Assembly (NCBI GenBank): GCA_031290815.1
Contig: JAISLO010000245.1
Span: 1-9,832, forward strand
DNA length: 9,832 nucleotides
Source of the DNA: Synergistaceae bacterium
GTDB lineage: Bacteria; Synergistota; Synergistia; Synergistales; Synergistaceae
Reading direction: 5' to 3'
The position numbers and the translations under genes were made by a program. Numbering within the stretch: the first letter of the stretch is position 1; each line of letters begins with the position of its first letter. Below, one piece after another: positions 1 through 6,668 of the stretch. A model generated the notes under the pieces. The model was not told the DNA's origin. It did no database searches and saw only the letters and a list, made by a program, of their open reading frames with translations.

Positions 1-467
1 TGATGCGGGTATTCATGGACCCGCTTGTCCGGCGCGGGTATGTTCACAACCGAGAGCATCTCGACGGCCGTTGCTGCCGCCTCCCGCCTGCTCATGCCTT
101 CGTGCAGCCTCAAGACCTCTGATATCTGGCTTCCCACCGTCAGCACCGGGTTGAGGGATGTCATGGGCTCCTGAAAGATCATGGCTATCTTGTTGCCCCT
201 GATCTTTCTCATCTCCGACGGCGGGAGTTTGAGCAGGTCGCGCCCGCCGTACAGGACCTCGCCCCCCTCCACCCGTCCCGGCTCGGCGATCAGCCGCATA
301 ATGGACAGAGCGGTGACGCTCTTGCCGCAGCCCGACTCCCCGACTATCCCAAGCGTCTCGCCCCGGGCCAGGTCAAAGCTGACATCGTCCACAGCCCGCA
401 CCACGCCGCGCTTCGCCTTGAAATTCGTCCTGAGCCCTCTTATTTGAAGGATGGCGTTCTCTCGCAT
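1..467 (-). CDS. dppD: Oligopeptide/dipeptide ABC transporter ATP-binding protein (DppD/OppD-like), 3'-truncated by window edge
   Basis: This is the N-terminal 155 codons of a cytoplasmic ATPase that would drive peptide import through the two permeases encoded just upstream. Visible motifs are Walker A GESGCGKS at residues 43-50 and the Q-loop FQEPMTSLNPV, with Gln near residue 99. Both are typical of the OppD/DppD subfamily. The frame leaves the window at HEYPH, which in this family directly precedes the LSGG signature, so the signature, Walker B and the C-terminal oligopeptide domain lie outside. The ATG at 467 is chosen by alignment to the family start. It has no good Shine-Dalgarno site, and a TTG at 494 with a GGGGGCGGAGGA tract just upstream is a credible alternative, adding nine residues and reducing the gap to the permease stop to 12 nt. 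It is the last visible gene of the operon. A second ATPase (DppF-like) would be expected to the left. The dpp versus opp name is not resolvable here. Confidence 0.93.
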   Translation of the reverse strand, partial: MRENAILQIRGLRTNFKAKRGVVRAVDDVSFDLARGETLGIVGESGCGKSVTALSIMRLIAEPGRVEGGEVLYGGRDLLKLPPSEMRKIRGNKIAMIFQEPMTSLNPVLTVGSQISEVLRLHEGMSRREAAATAVEMLSVVNIPAPDKRVHEYPH

Positions 468-506
468 GCCGGCGGATACTTCAGTCTCGGCCAAATCCTC
501 CGCCCC

Positions 507-1448
507 CTATTCGCGCAGCCGGGGATCCAGAGCGTCGCGCAGTCCGTCGCCGAAGATGTTGAACGCAAGGACGGTCACGATGATCGCGATTCCCGGAGAT
601 ATGCTGTAGTAAGGATAAAAGCTGATATATTGCTGTGCAGTGCTGATCATCTGGCCCCAGCTCGCGGTCGGCGGCTGTACGCCGAGCCCGATGTAGCTCA
701 AAGACGCCTCCGTCAGGATGGCGCCCGGAATGCCGAGCGTGACGAGGACTATTATCGTGGAAAAACAGTTGGGCAGGAGATGCCGCATTATGATCCTAGC
801 GTTCGATCCGCCGCAGACGATGCAGGCCTGAGTGTACTCCATCTCGCGGAGCTGCATCACCTGTCCCCGCACGAGCCTGGCGTAGCTCGTCCACGACAGG
901 AGCCCAAGGGCTATGAAGACGTTTATCACGCCCGGCCCGAGGACGAACATTATCCCGATGGCGAAGAGCAGTTCCGGAAATGCCGAGAAGATCTCGATCG
1001 AGCGCGATATGACGGTGTCGGTGAGGCCGCCGTAAAATCCGGCGACGGACCCTAGAAGGACGCCGATGCAGCAGGCTATGAGCTGAGATATGATGCCGAC
1101 GGAGAGCGAGATTCTAGTGCCGTAGATGATGCGGGACAGGATGTCGCGCCCCATCTCGTCCGTCCCCAGAGGGTGGCTCGCGCTGGGTCCCTTGAGGCTG
1201 TCGGCCAGGGTCTGTTCGGCGGGGTCATACGGGGCGAGCAGGGGCGCGAATACGGCCAGGATCACGAGGATCGCCAGAACAATAGTCGACGCCATTACCA
1301 GACGGTTTTCAAACAGTCTCTCCGCGCTGTCCGCCAGAAAACCTCTGCTCTCGCGCGGCGAGCCCTCCCCCGTCTCCAGTGTCTCCGGCCCGGATTCATA
1401 GATGTCATCGATCGCCTGAACGCTGTTTTTTCGAGTCGTATCCGGCAT
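507..1448 (-). CDS. dppC: Peptide ABC transporter permease, DppC/OppC-like
   Basis: Inner-membrane permease of 313 residues, one half of the peptide channel. The N-terminal 50 residues are hydrophilic and cytosolic. A first membrane helix follows at about 51-72 and ends in APLLAPYDP, then a segment with HPLGTDEMGRDILSR (92-106) that is diagnostic of DppC/OppC proteins. The coupling (EAA-type) loop lies around 205-227, with CGGSNARIIMRHLLPN contacting the ATPase, followed by LTEASLSYIGLG at 245-256. The length is normal for the family. I chose the ATG at 1448 because AAGGGGG stands 7 nt before it and it falls one base after the stop of the upstream permease. The open frame extends to an ATG at 1526, but those 26 extra residues would lie inside the preceding gene and look unlike a DppC N-terminus. 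It is translationally coupled to the upstream permease. Confidence 0.95.
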   Translation of the reverse strand: MPDTTRKNSVQAIDDIYESGPETLETGEGSPRESRGFLADSAERLFENRLVMASTIVLAILVILAVFAPLLAPYDPAEQTLADSLKGPSASHPLGTDEMGRDILSRIIYGTRISLSVGIISQLIACCIGVLLGSVAGFYGGLTDTVISRSIEIFSAFPELLFAIGIMFVLGPGVINVFIALGLLSWTSYARLVRGQVMQLREMEYTQACIVCGGSNARIIMRHLLPNCFSTIIVLVTLGIPGAILTEASLSYIGLGVQPPTASWGQMISTAQQYISFYPYYSISPGIAIIVTVLAFNIFGDGLRDALDPRLRE

Positions 1449-1449
1449 G

Positions 1450-2379
1450 TCAATCCCCCTTGACGTAGCGGATGCGCGGGTCGATGAACGCGTATGATAT
1501 ATCGACCGTAAGGTTGGAGAGCACAAATACCACGGCTATGTAGAGCACGGTCCCCTGAAGCATCGGAAGATCGCGCATCAGGATGCTGTCCACCATCAGC
1601 TTGCCCATGCCTGGGATTGCGAAGACCCACTCGGTCAGCATCGATCCGGCGAGCAAATTGCCCAGTTCCGAACCGGCCAGGGTGATTATCGGTATCAGAG
1701 CGTTCTTCAGAGCGTGTTTCAGTATGACCACGCGTTCCGCCAGCCCCTTTGCCCTAGCCGTTCGTATGTAATCCTGGCTTATTACCTCCAACATGCTCGT
1801 CCTCGTCACCCTGGAGATGGAGGCCATATAACGTATGCCAAGCGCGACGGCAGGCAGGACGAAGCTCCATTCGGACCGTATCCCGCTTATGGGAAACCAC
1901 CCGAGCCGCAATCCGAAGACCATCTGAAGGATTATCGCCACCCAGAAGACCGGGGCCGATATGCCTATCACGGCCCCTCCCCTAACCAGCGAGTCGAGCG
2001 CGCCGCCCCTCTGGAGCGCGGATGCTACTCCCACGGATATCCCAAGCAAAAGCGCTATGGCGTAGGCCGACGACGCCAGCCTGAGCGTAACGCCGAATCG
2101 CCTCGTCAGCGCGGTCATCACGGGTTCCTTGGTGAAATACGACCTTCCGAGATCCAGCCTCACTGCCTTCGATACGAAGTCGAAATACTGGGTCGTCTTG
2201 GGCCGGTCGAGGCCCATCTCGTGCCTTATCCGCTCCACGGCCTCCGGCGTGGCGCGCTTTTCGAGCATCAGAAGCACGGGGTCTCCGGGCACGACGTTCA
2301 TCAGGATGAACGTTACGAGCGAAACACCCCATAGGACGACGACAGTTTGTAAAAGACGCTTCAATATATAACCAGCCAT
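1450..2379 (-). CDS. dppB: Peptide ABC transporter permease, DppB/OppB-like
   Basis: Inner-membrane permease of 309 residues, the partner of the DppC-like protein. The start MAGYILKRLLQT and the first helix ending in MNVVPGDPV (27-35) are hallmarks of DppB/OppB/GsiC permeases. Further hydrophobic segments fall at about 100-121, 136-157, 172-190, 226-245 and 275-295. The coupling loop is DYIRTARAKGLAERVVILKHALKNALIP (203-230), which contains the conserved ARAKG, and the C-terminus DPRIRY is typical. GGGGG lies about 7 nt before the ATG. The gene follows the second binding-protein gene after 125 nt containing a GC-rich hairpin and is separated from the next permease by one base. Peptide import is inferred from the family. 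Nickel, glutathione and other DppB-like permeases share these motifs, so the substrate is not proven. Confidence 0.95.
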   Translation of the reverse strand: MAGYILKRLLQTVVVLWGVSLVTFILMNVVPGDPVLLMLEKRATPEAVERIRHEMGLDRPKTTQYFDFVSKAVRLDLGRSYFTKEPVMTALTRRFGVTLRLASSAYAIALLLGISVGVASALQRGGALDSLVRGGAVIGISAPVFWVAIILQMVFGLRLGWFPISGIRSEWSFVLPAVALGIRYMASISRVTRTSMLEVISQDYIRTARAKGLAERVVILKHALKNALIPIITLAGSELGNLLAGSMLTEWVFAIPGMGKLMVDSILMRDLPMLQGTVLYIAVVFVLSNLTVDISYAFIDPRIRYVKGD

Positions 2380-2432
2380 CCGGTTTCCCCCAGACTCGTC
2401 GTCAGCGCTTTCTCCGCCTAGCAGGCAACGTA

Positions 2433-2474
2433 TCGCCCCGGGCCGGGATGACGAAGACTCGGCCCCGGGGACGA
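2433..2474 (-). promoter_or_regulatory. GC-rich intergenic hairpin between binding-protein and permease genes
   Basis: The arms CCCCGGGCCG (2436-2445) and CGGCCCCGGGG (2460-2470) pair with a single bulged base around a 14-nt loop. An outer TCG/CGA pair (2433-2435 with 2472-2474) extends the stem past one unpaired A. It lies 30-70 nt beyond the stop of the second binding protein and upstream of the permease start. No U-tract follows in the transcribed (minus) direction, so it is unlikely to be a full intrinsic terminator. By analogy with stem-loops in other binding-protein-dependent operons, it probably blocks 3' exonucleases or attenuates readthrough. That function is inferred. Confidence 0.6.
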
Positions 2475-2504
2475 TTTAAAAGGTTGACTTGCCGATCCGT
2501 CAGT

Positions 2505-4100
2505 TTACTTCTTGTTCTTCAGGTCGAGATCCAGATCGACCCCATAAAAGTGATAGACGTCATTATACGCCATCCTGAAGTTCTTGACATACGGCTTCGC
2601 AAGATAGTAATTCTTTTCGTGAAACAGAGGAATGGCGGCGAAATCGACCCTCGTCGCCAAACGGTCCGCCTTTTTGTAGAGCTCGGCCCGTTTCGCCGGG
2701 TCTGTTGCGGCGCGCGCGTCGTCCAGGAGCTTATCGAACTCCTCGCTCTTGTAGTTGCTCGTCAGAGTCGCCGCGTTCGACGAGTAGAGCATGGAGTATA
2801 TGAACCCGTCCGGGTCGGGAAAGTCGGCGTACCAGTCGAATATTTCGAGAGGAACCTTCCCGCTGCCGCGCATTTCAGTCATTGCCGCGGAGTCGACCTG
2901 AACTATCTTTATGTCGATCCCCGCCTCCTTCAGCTGGTTTTGAACCGCCAGCAGGATACGCCCCGTCATTGCGTTCATTAGGACGCTGCGGATGTAACTC
3001 TCTATCTCCACTCCGTTCGGGTAGCCGGCCTCCACGATCAGCTTCTTCGCGCGCTCGACATCGCGCTCGAAGGCAGGAGCTTTGTCGTCGTAACCGAGCA
3101 TTCCGGGGAGCAGGAAGGTCCTCGCCTCGGCGGCCGTGCCCTTCATGAGATCCTGAGCTATGGCCTTTCTGTCGATAGCCAGGCTGATAGCCTCGCGCAG
3201 TTTGACATTGCCGAGCCGCTCGTCGCTCATGTTCGGGTTGATGAAGATGATCCCGAGCGGGGTGTAGCTCCCTATCTCATCCGCCAGCTTGCTTGACGCG
3301 TACTCCGGATATATTGTGGCGTCCAGCATCATGATATCTATGTTGCCGCGCTCGTACTCCATGCGGCGGGTGTTGGGATCTTCGACGAAGATGAAATCTA
3401 TTCCGTCGAGCGGCTGCCTCTCGCCGTGATAGTCCTCGAATCGTTCGGTGAACACCCCGTTGTCGAGGTCGATCTTAGTCGCCTTGAACGGCCCTGTGCC
3501 TATGTAAGTGACAAGGCCCCAGTCCTTTCCTGCCTCGCCGCAGGCTTTCTCCGGATATATGCCGGCGTATGACGTGGCTATGCTGCTCAGGAAGGGAGCG
3601 TATGGATACGAGAGCGTTATCTCGAAGTTGAGATCGTCGATTATCTTAAACCCCGCAAGGCTATCGGCGCGGCCCTCGAGCATATCCTGAGCCCCGACGA
3701 TCATATCGCAGATGTACGACATGAGCGCTTCGGTGGACGGGCGGAACATCCTCTCGAACGAGAACTTGACGTCGGAGGCCTTGAGCGTGGTTCCGTCGTG
3801 AAACTTGACGCCGGGCTTCAGGCTGAAGCTGTAGACGAGCCCATCATCCGACGGACGCGGCATTTCCTTAACGAGCACCGGCAGGATCTTGTTCTCCTCG
3901 TCTATCCTCAGCAGAGGCTCCACAATCATGTCGGCAATGTCCATCACCCTGCTGTAGGTGTTGACCTGCATATCGAGTGTCGATTTCTGATTGACGGCGC
4001 CGTAGCGCAGGATCTTCTTCTCAGCCGCGGAACACGCTCCCGCCAGACAGAGCGTCAGAATCAGCGCGATAAACGCGGCGAAAGAGGCTGACCTTCTCAT
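2505..4100 (-). CDS. dppA: Family 5 extracellular solute-binding protein (DppA/OppA-like), second of a tandem pair
   Basis: Predicted 531-residue periplasmic binding protein that captures peptides for the downstream permeases. The signal peptide has MRR followed by a hydrophobic core (about 7-22). It ends at AGAC-SAA, which could be cut by signal peptidase I after Ala25 or Ala26, or be read as an imperfect lipobox with Cys23. The family signature is seen at KFHDGTTLKASDVKFSFERM (99-118). YFPEKAC-like sequence is present as YPEKAC (182-187), EYERGNIDI (248-256) is present, and WYADFPDPDGF (423-433) matches the region holding the aspartate that binds the peptide amino terminus in E. coli DppA. 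The length is normal. A GGGGAG Shine-Dalgarno sits about 10 nt before the ATG, in the 15-nt gap after the first paralog. By eye it is over half identical to that paralog. Ligand identity is unknown, and peptides are only the likely class. Confidence 0.93.
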   Translation of the reverse strand: MRRSASFAAFIALILTLCLAGACSAAEKKILRYGAVNQKSTLDMQVNTYSRVMDIADMIVEPLLRIDEENKILPVLVKEMPRPSDDGLVYSFSLKPGVKFHDGTTLKASDVKFSFERMFRPSTEALMSYICDMIVGAQDMLEGRADSLAGFKIIDDLNFEITLSYPYAPFLSSIATSYAGIYPEKACGEAGKDWGLVTYIGTGPFKATKIDLDNGVFTERFEDYHGERQPLDGIDFIFVEDPNTRRMEYERGNIDIMMLDATIYPEYASSKLADEIGSYTPLGIIFINPNMSDERLGNVKLREAISLAIDRKAIAQDLMKGTAAEARTFLLPGMLGYDDKAPAFERDVERAKKLIVEAGYPNGVEIESYIRSVLMNAMTGRILLAVQNQLKEAGIDIKIVQVDSAAMTEMRGSGKVPLEIFDWYADFPDPDGFIYSMLYSSNAATLTSNYKSEEFDKLLDDARAATDPAKRAELYKKADRLATRVDFAAIPLFHEKNYYLAKPYVKNFRMAYNDVYHFYGVDLDLDLKNKK

Positions 4101-4115
4101 TGACAGATGTCTCCC

Positions 4116-5705
4116 CTACTTCTTCTCTATGTACGCGTCGAAGAAATGAAACGTGTTGTCTGGGCTCTTGTTCAGATCCTTGACGTACGGCTTGCACAGG
4201 TAGAACATGTTCTCGTGAAAGAGCGGTATGACCGAGAAGTCCACGCGAGAGGCCAGATGATCGGCCTTCTTGTACATCTCCTCCCTCTTCGCCGGGTCCG
4301 TCGATGATCGCGCCTCGTCCAGCAGCTTGTCGAACTCGGGGTTGTTGTAGTGGTTCGAGAACAGCCTGGCGTTCGAGGAGTACAGATACGAGTTGATGAA
4401 CCCGTCCGGGTCTGGGAAGTCGGTGTACCAGGTTCCCACGTAAACGGGAATCTTGCCGCCCCTGCGTATGTCCGACCAGGATGCGGCGTCGACCTGGACT
4501 ATGTTTATGGAAATTCCGATCGCCTTCAGCTGGCTTTGAAGGGCCAGTAGGGTGCGGCCGGGCGTGTCGTTTATCTGTTCGCTGCGAATGTAAGCGTCAA
4601 CCTCGAAGCCGTCCTTGTAACCGGCCTCTTCCATCAGCTGCTTCGCCTTCTCAACGTTGTACTCATACGCCGGGACAGCCTTGTCGAACCCCATCATGGA
4701 CGGTGGGATGAACGTCGTCGCGAGCGAGACCGTGTTGTTCATGAGGTCTCCGACCAGGATGTCGCGGTTGACCGCGTAACTGATCGCCTCCCTCACCTTG
4801 ACGTTGCCGAGGTGCTCGTCCTGAAGATTGGGGCTGACAAAGATCGTGCCCTGCGGAGTAAAAGACCCTATCTCCGGCGCGAATGGACTCTTCGAATACT
4901 CGGTGTACAGCGTCGCTTCGAGGCGGATCACGTCGAGATTGCCTCTCTCGTACTCCATGCGCCTCGTGTTCAGGTCTTCGATGAAGACGAAGTCTATCGC
5001 GTCGAGCTTGGGCTTTTTCCCATGGTAATCCTCGAACCGTTCTACGTAGAAGCCGTTGTCCGTGTCGAACTTCGTGATCCTGTACGGCCCGGTGCCGAAG
5101 TAGGTGGTGAGGCCCCAGTTCTTGCCGGCCTCGCGGCAGGCCTTCTCGGGGTAAATGCTGCCGTAGGGCGTGCCGATGCTGGCGAGGAACGGAGCGTAAG
5201 GGGTTTCGAGGGTTATCTCGAACGTGAGGTCGTCTATGATCTTGAATCCCACGAGTTCGGTCGACTTTCCGGCCAGCATGTCCTTAGCGCCGACGATCAT
5301 GTCGGCGATATAGGAGTTCATCGCGCCGTTCTCAGCCAGGAACATCCTCTCGAACGAGAACTTCACGTCGGATGCCTTGAGCGTCGTTCCGTCGTGGAAC
5401 TTTATGTCAGGCTTGAGCTCGAAGCGGTAAACCTTGCCGCCTTCGGTCGGCTTCGGGAGCTCTTTCACCAGGACCGGTATCAGGTTCATCTTGTAATCGA
5501 ACATCACGAGCGGCTCCGCGACGTGGTCCGAGATGTCCATCACCCCAGGATATGTATTGTACTGCATATCCAGCGTAGACCTCATGTTGACCGCGCCGAA
5601 GCGGAGGACCTGTTTTCCCGCCTCCTCAGCTGCGACGGCCGGCGAGGCGCAGTACAGAGCGGAGAAGAGAAGCATCAGTGACATGAACACGCCGAGCTTT
5701 TTCAT
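4116..5705 (-). CDS. dppA: Family 5 extracellular solute-binding protein (DppA/OppA-like), first gene of the operon
   Basis: Predicted 529-residue periplasmic binding protein. It has a clear signal peptide with MKK, a hydrophobic core from about 5 to 20, and a signal-peptidase-I site near SPAVAA-EE (residues 21-28). No lipobox is seen, which implies a soluble periplasmic protein and therefore a diderm cell. The family 5 signature lies at KFHDGTTLKASDVKFSFERM (103-121 region), with YPEKAC at 185-190, EYERGNLDV at 251-259 and WYTDFPDPDGF at 426-436. AAGGGA lies about 10 nt before the ATG. As the promoter-proximal gene it should be the most highly expressed. It differs from the downstream copy just before the WY.DFPDPDGF motif (VYVGT versus LEIFD) and after it (NARLFSNHYNNP versus NAATLTSNYKSE). 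This suggests the two may differ in ligand preference, which is inference. A peptide ligand is likely but unproven. Confidence 0.94.
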   Translation of the reverse strand: MKKLGVFMSLMLLFSALYCASPAVAAEEAGKQVLRFGAVNMRSTLDMQYNTYPGVMDISDHVAEPLVMFDYKMNLIPVLVKELPKPTEGGKVYRFELKPDIKFHDGTTLKASDVKFSFERMFLAENGAMNSYIADMIVGAKDMLAGKSTELVGFKIIDDLTFEITLETPYAPFLASIGTPYGSIYPEKACREAGKNWGLTTYFGTGPYRITKFDTDNGFYVERFEDYHGKKPKLDAIDFVFIEDLNTRRMEYERGNLDVIRLEATLYTEYSKSPFAPEIGSFTPQGTIFVSPNLQDEHLGNVKVREAISYAVNRDILVGDLMNNTVSLATTFIPPSMMGFDKAVPAYEYNVEKAKQLMEEAGYKDGFEVDAYIRSEQINDTPGRTLLALQSQLKAIGISINIVQVDAASWSDIRRGGKIPVYVGTWYTDFPDPDGFINSYLYSSNARLFSNHYNNPEFDKLLDEARSSTDPAKREEMYKKADHLASRVDFSVIPLFHENMFYLCKPYVKDLNKSPDNTFHFFDAYIEKK

Positions 5706-5878
5706 TATAAATCATTCCCTTCTGTTGGTTTTGACAATTCGGCGGCACTGCCGTCATCTAAATGAGAAGCCGCGATCCTTCCGTGCCGAAGCGGATTTCA
5801 ATCTCCTTGGATTCCCCCTTCCTCCCTGACCTTTTTGAATCTTTAAATCATGCCATATCGAGAAACTGTAATTAATAA
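5706..5878 (-). promoter_or_regulatory. Roughly 170-nt 5' leader of the transporter operon
   Basis: If transcription starts about 7 nt past the -10 box, the message carries an unusually long leader. Read on the minus strand it is AT-rich at first, then has a purine-rich GGGAGGAAGGGGG block (about 5814-5827). Small potential stems follow: CTTC/GAAG around GGCACG, within a CCG/CGG outer pair near 5768-5793, and CGGC-AGT-GCCG near 5743-5753. I recognise no known riboswitch or T-box in it. The leader could hold post-transcriptional control or simply be untranslated. Confidence 0.35.
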
Positions 5879-5884
5879 GCTATG

Positions 5885-5913
5885 ATTCTATCTCACCGGA
5901 AAACCATTGTCAA
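5885..5913 (-). promoter_or_regulatory. Sigma-70-type promoter of the peptide-transporter operon
   Basis: On the minus strand a perfect -35 TTGACA (5913-5908) is followed by exactly 17 bases and a -10 TAGAAT (5890-5885) that matches the consensus at five of six positions. It points toward the first binding-protein gene. This is the best promoter candidate upstream of that gene and the likely driver of the whole operon. The predicted start is near 5878. Confidence 0.75.
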
Positions 5914-5976
5914 TCAAATGTGAACTTTTGCGGATGAAAGCGGGATAAAATGCCGATCATTACAATGAAACCGCCA

Positions 5977-6003
5977 CAGTAAACAAGTTTAGCTGCTTTT
6001 TTT
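5977..6003 (+). terminator. Weak terminator-like stem with T-run in the divergent intergenic region
   Basis: CAGTAAAC (5977-5984) can pair with GTTTA-g-CTG (5987-5995) across one bulged G. The stem is followed by C and seven T residues (5997-6003). The stem is AT-rich and its loop is tight, so stability is low. No plus-strand gene ends upstream of it, so it would terminate only an antisense or small transcript. The rest of 5914-6083 shows no gene or recognisable motif. Confidence 0.2.
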
Positions 6004-6083
6004 AGGCTTATGCCGGCTCGACTCGAAACGGGCAAAACGCAAGCCGCCGATCCAGGCTCGGATGTTCCGCGCGTTCATATTTC

Positions 6084-6111
6084 TTGACATTGAAGAATCC
6101 TGTGTGATAAT
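6084..6111 (+). promoter_or_regulatory. Sigma-70-type promoter with extended -10 for the small membrane-protein gene
   Basis: TTGACA (6084-6089) is followed by 16 bases and GATAAT (6106-6111). A TG one base before the -10 box forms an extended -10. The expected transcription start is near 6118, which leaves a short leader of about 20 nt containing the Shine-Dalgarno sequence AAAGGAGGG (6122-6130). Together with the minus-strand promoter at 5885-5913 it makes this a divergent regulatory region. Confidence 0.7.
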
Positions 6112-6137
6112 GATGCGCACGAAAGGAGGGATTGCAG

Positions 6138-6383
6138 TTGAGTGAATTTTCGAGCAATGATTTATTGATCTTTGCGATTCCGGCCATAGGCGTTTTGTGC
6201 GGTTTGTTCTCCATTGTATGCGCGTTGAAAGATTATGACTGGTTCATGAATTCCCGCCGCGCGGCGCTTTTTGTGCGACTCCTCGGACGGGGAGGAGCGA
6301 GAGTGTTCTACGTCCTGCTCGGAGCCGCGATCATCGCGTTTTGCGCGTACGTGACCTTTATAGATCCGTCGATGCTCAGCTAA
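6138..6383 (+). CDS. Small two-helix membrane protein, Imm17-like
   Basis: Predicted 81-residue inner-membrane protein. It has a hydrophobic helix at about 9-30, then a polar turn containing DYDWFMNSRRA (32-42), then FVRLLGRGGARVFYVLLG (45-62) leading into a second helix at about 56-74. The D-W-F, R-A, LGR-GAR-FY-LG pattern recalls the Imm17 family of small putative immunity proteins. That assignment comes from memory of the family, not from a search. The start is set by the ribosome site: GGAGG at 6125-6129 lies 8 nt before the TTG at 6138 but only 2 nt before the in-frame TTG at 6132. The gene has its own promoter and is followed by a strong hairpin, so it is monocistronic. No toxin, effector or secretion gene is visible beside it. 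If not immunity-related, it is an uncharacterised membrane protein. Confidence 0.82.
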   Translation: MSEFSSNDLLIFAIPAIGVLCGLFSIVCALKDYDWFMNSRRAALFVRLLGRGGARVFYVLLGAAIIAFCAYVTFIDPSMLS

Positions 6384-6415
6384 TTCAATATTCATCGCTC
6401 GTTGGCCGCTGACGC

Positions 6416-6454
6416 GCAGGTTGCGGCATGTCACTCCAAAACGCCGCAACCTGC
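6416..6454 (+). terminator. Perfect 12-bp inverted repeat downstream of the small membrane-protein gene
   Basis: GCAGGTTGCGGC (6416-6427) and GCCGCAACCTGC (6443-6454) are exact reverse complements around a 15-nt loop, starting 33 nt after the stop codon. The GC-rich stem should be very stable. No T-tract follows on either strand, so it is either a hairpin aiding Rho-dependent termination and 3'-end protection, or a protein-binding palindrome. The remainder of 6384-6668 shows no convincing gene. Confidence 0.5.
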
Positions 6455-6668
6455 CGGGAGCTCGAGCTATACGCGAACTCTCTTCCCCCTGGCCCTCCGG
6501 TCGGATTCGCGGAGTGAGCCGCCGGTCCGGTGTCTTGGGTTTGTTACCTGAGACAACCCGATACTCCATATTTGATTTTGACTAATGTAAGGCAAGCGGT
6601 GACTCTGGCGGAACATCGGATTATGTGATATGCTTCTCATTGAAAACGTTTGAAATGGGGGTGATGTC

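Noticed and set aside
444..1055. Long plus-strand open frame (203 codons)
   Set aside because: It lies opposite the DppD- and DppC-like genes. Its product is rich in Arg, Asp and His with no recognisable domain, the usual antisense shadow of a GC-rich gene.
1449..1526. Upstream ATG extension of the DppC-like permease
   Set aside because: It would overlap the end of the DppB-like gene by over 70 nt. The ATG at 1448 has the better ribosome site and a family-like N-terminus.
4812..5681. Plus-strand open frame of 289 codons
   Set aside because: It is the antisense of the first binding-protein gene, whose signal peptide and family motifs on the minus strand are unmistakable.
5754..5801. Possible 15-residue leader peptide (TTG start) in the transporter leader, minus strand
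   Set aside because: The AAGGAG before it is only 1 nt from the TTG, and the peptide has no run of a regulatory amino acid, so attenuation is not supported.
6428..6517. 29-codon ATG open frame overlapping the 12-bp hairpin
   Set aside because: It has no Shine-Dalgarno sequence, its start is inside the hairpin loop, and its composition is unlike the neighbouring genes.
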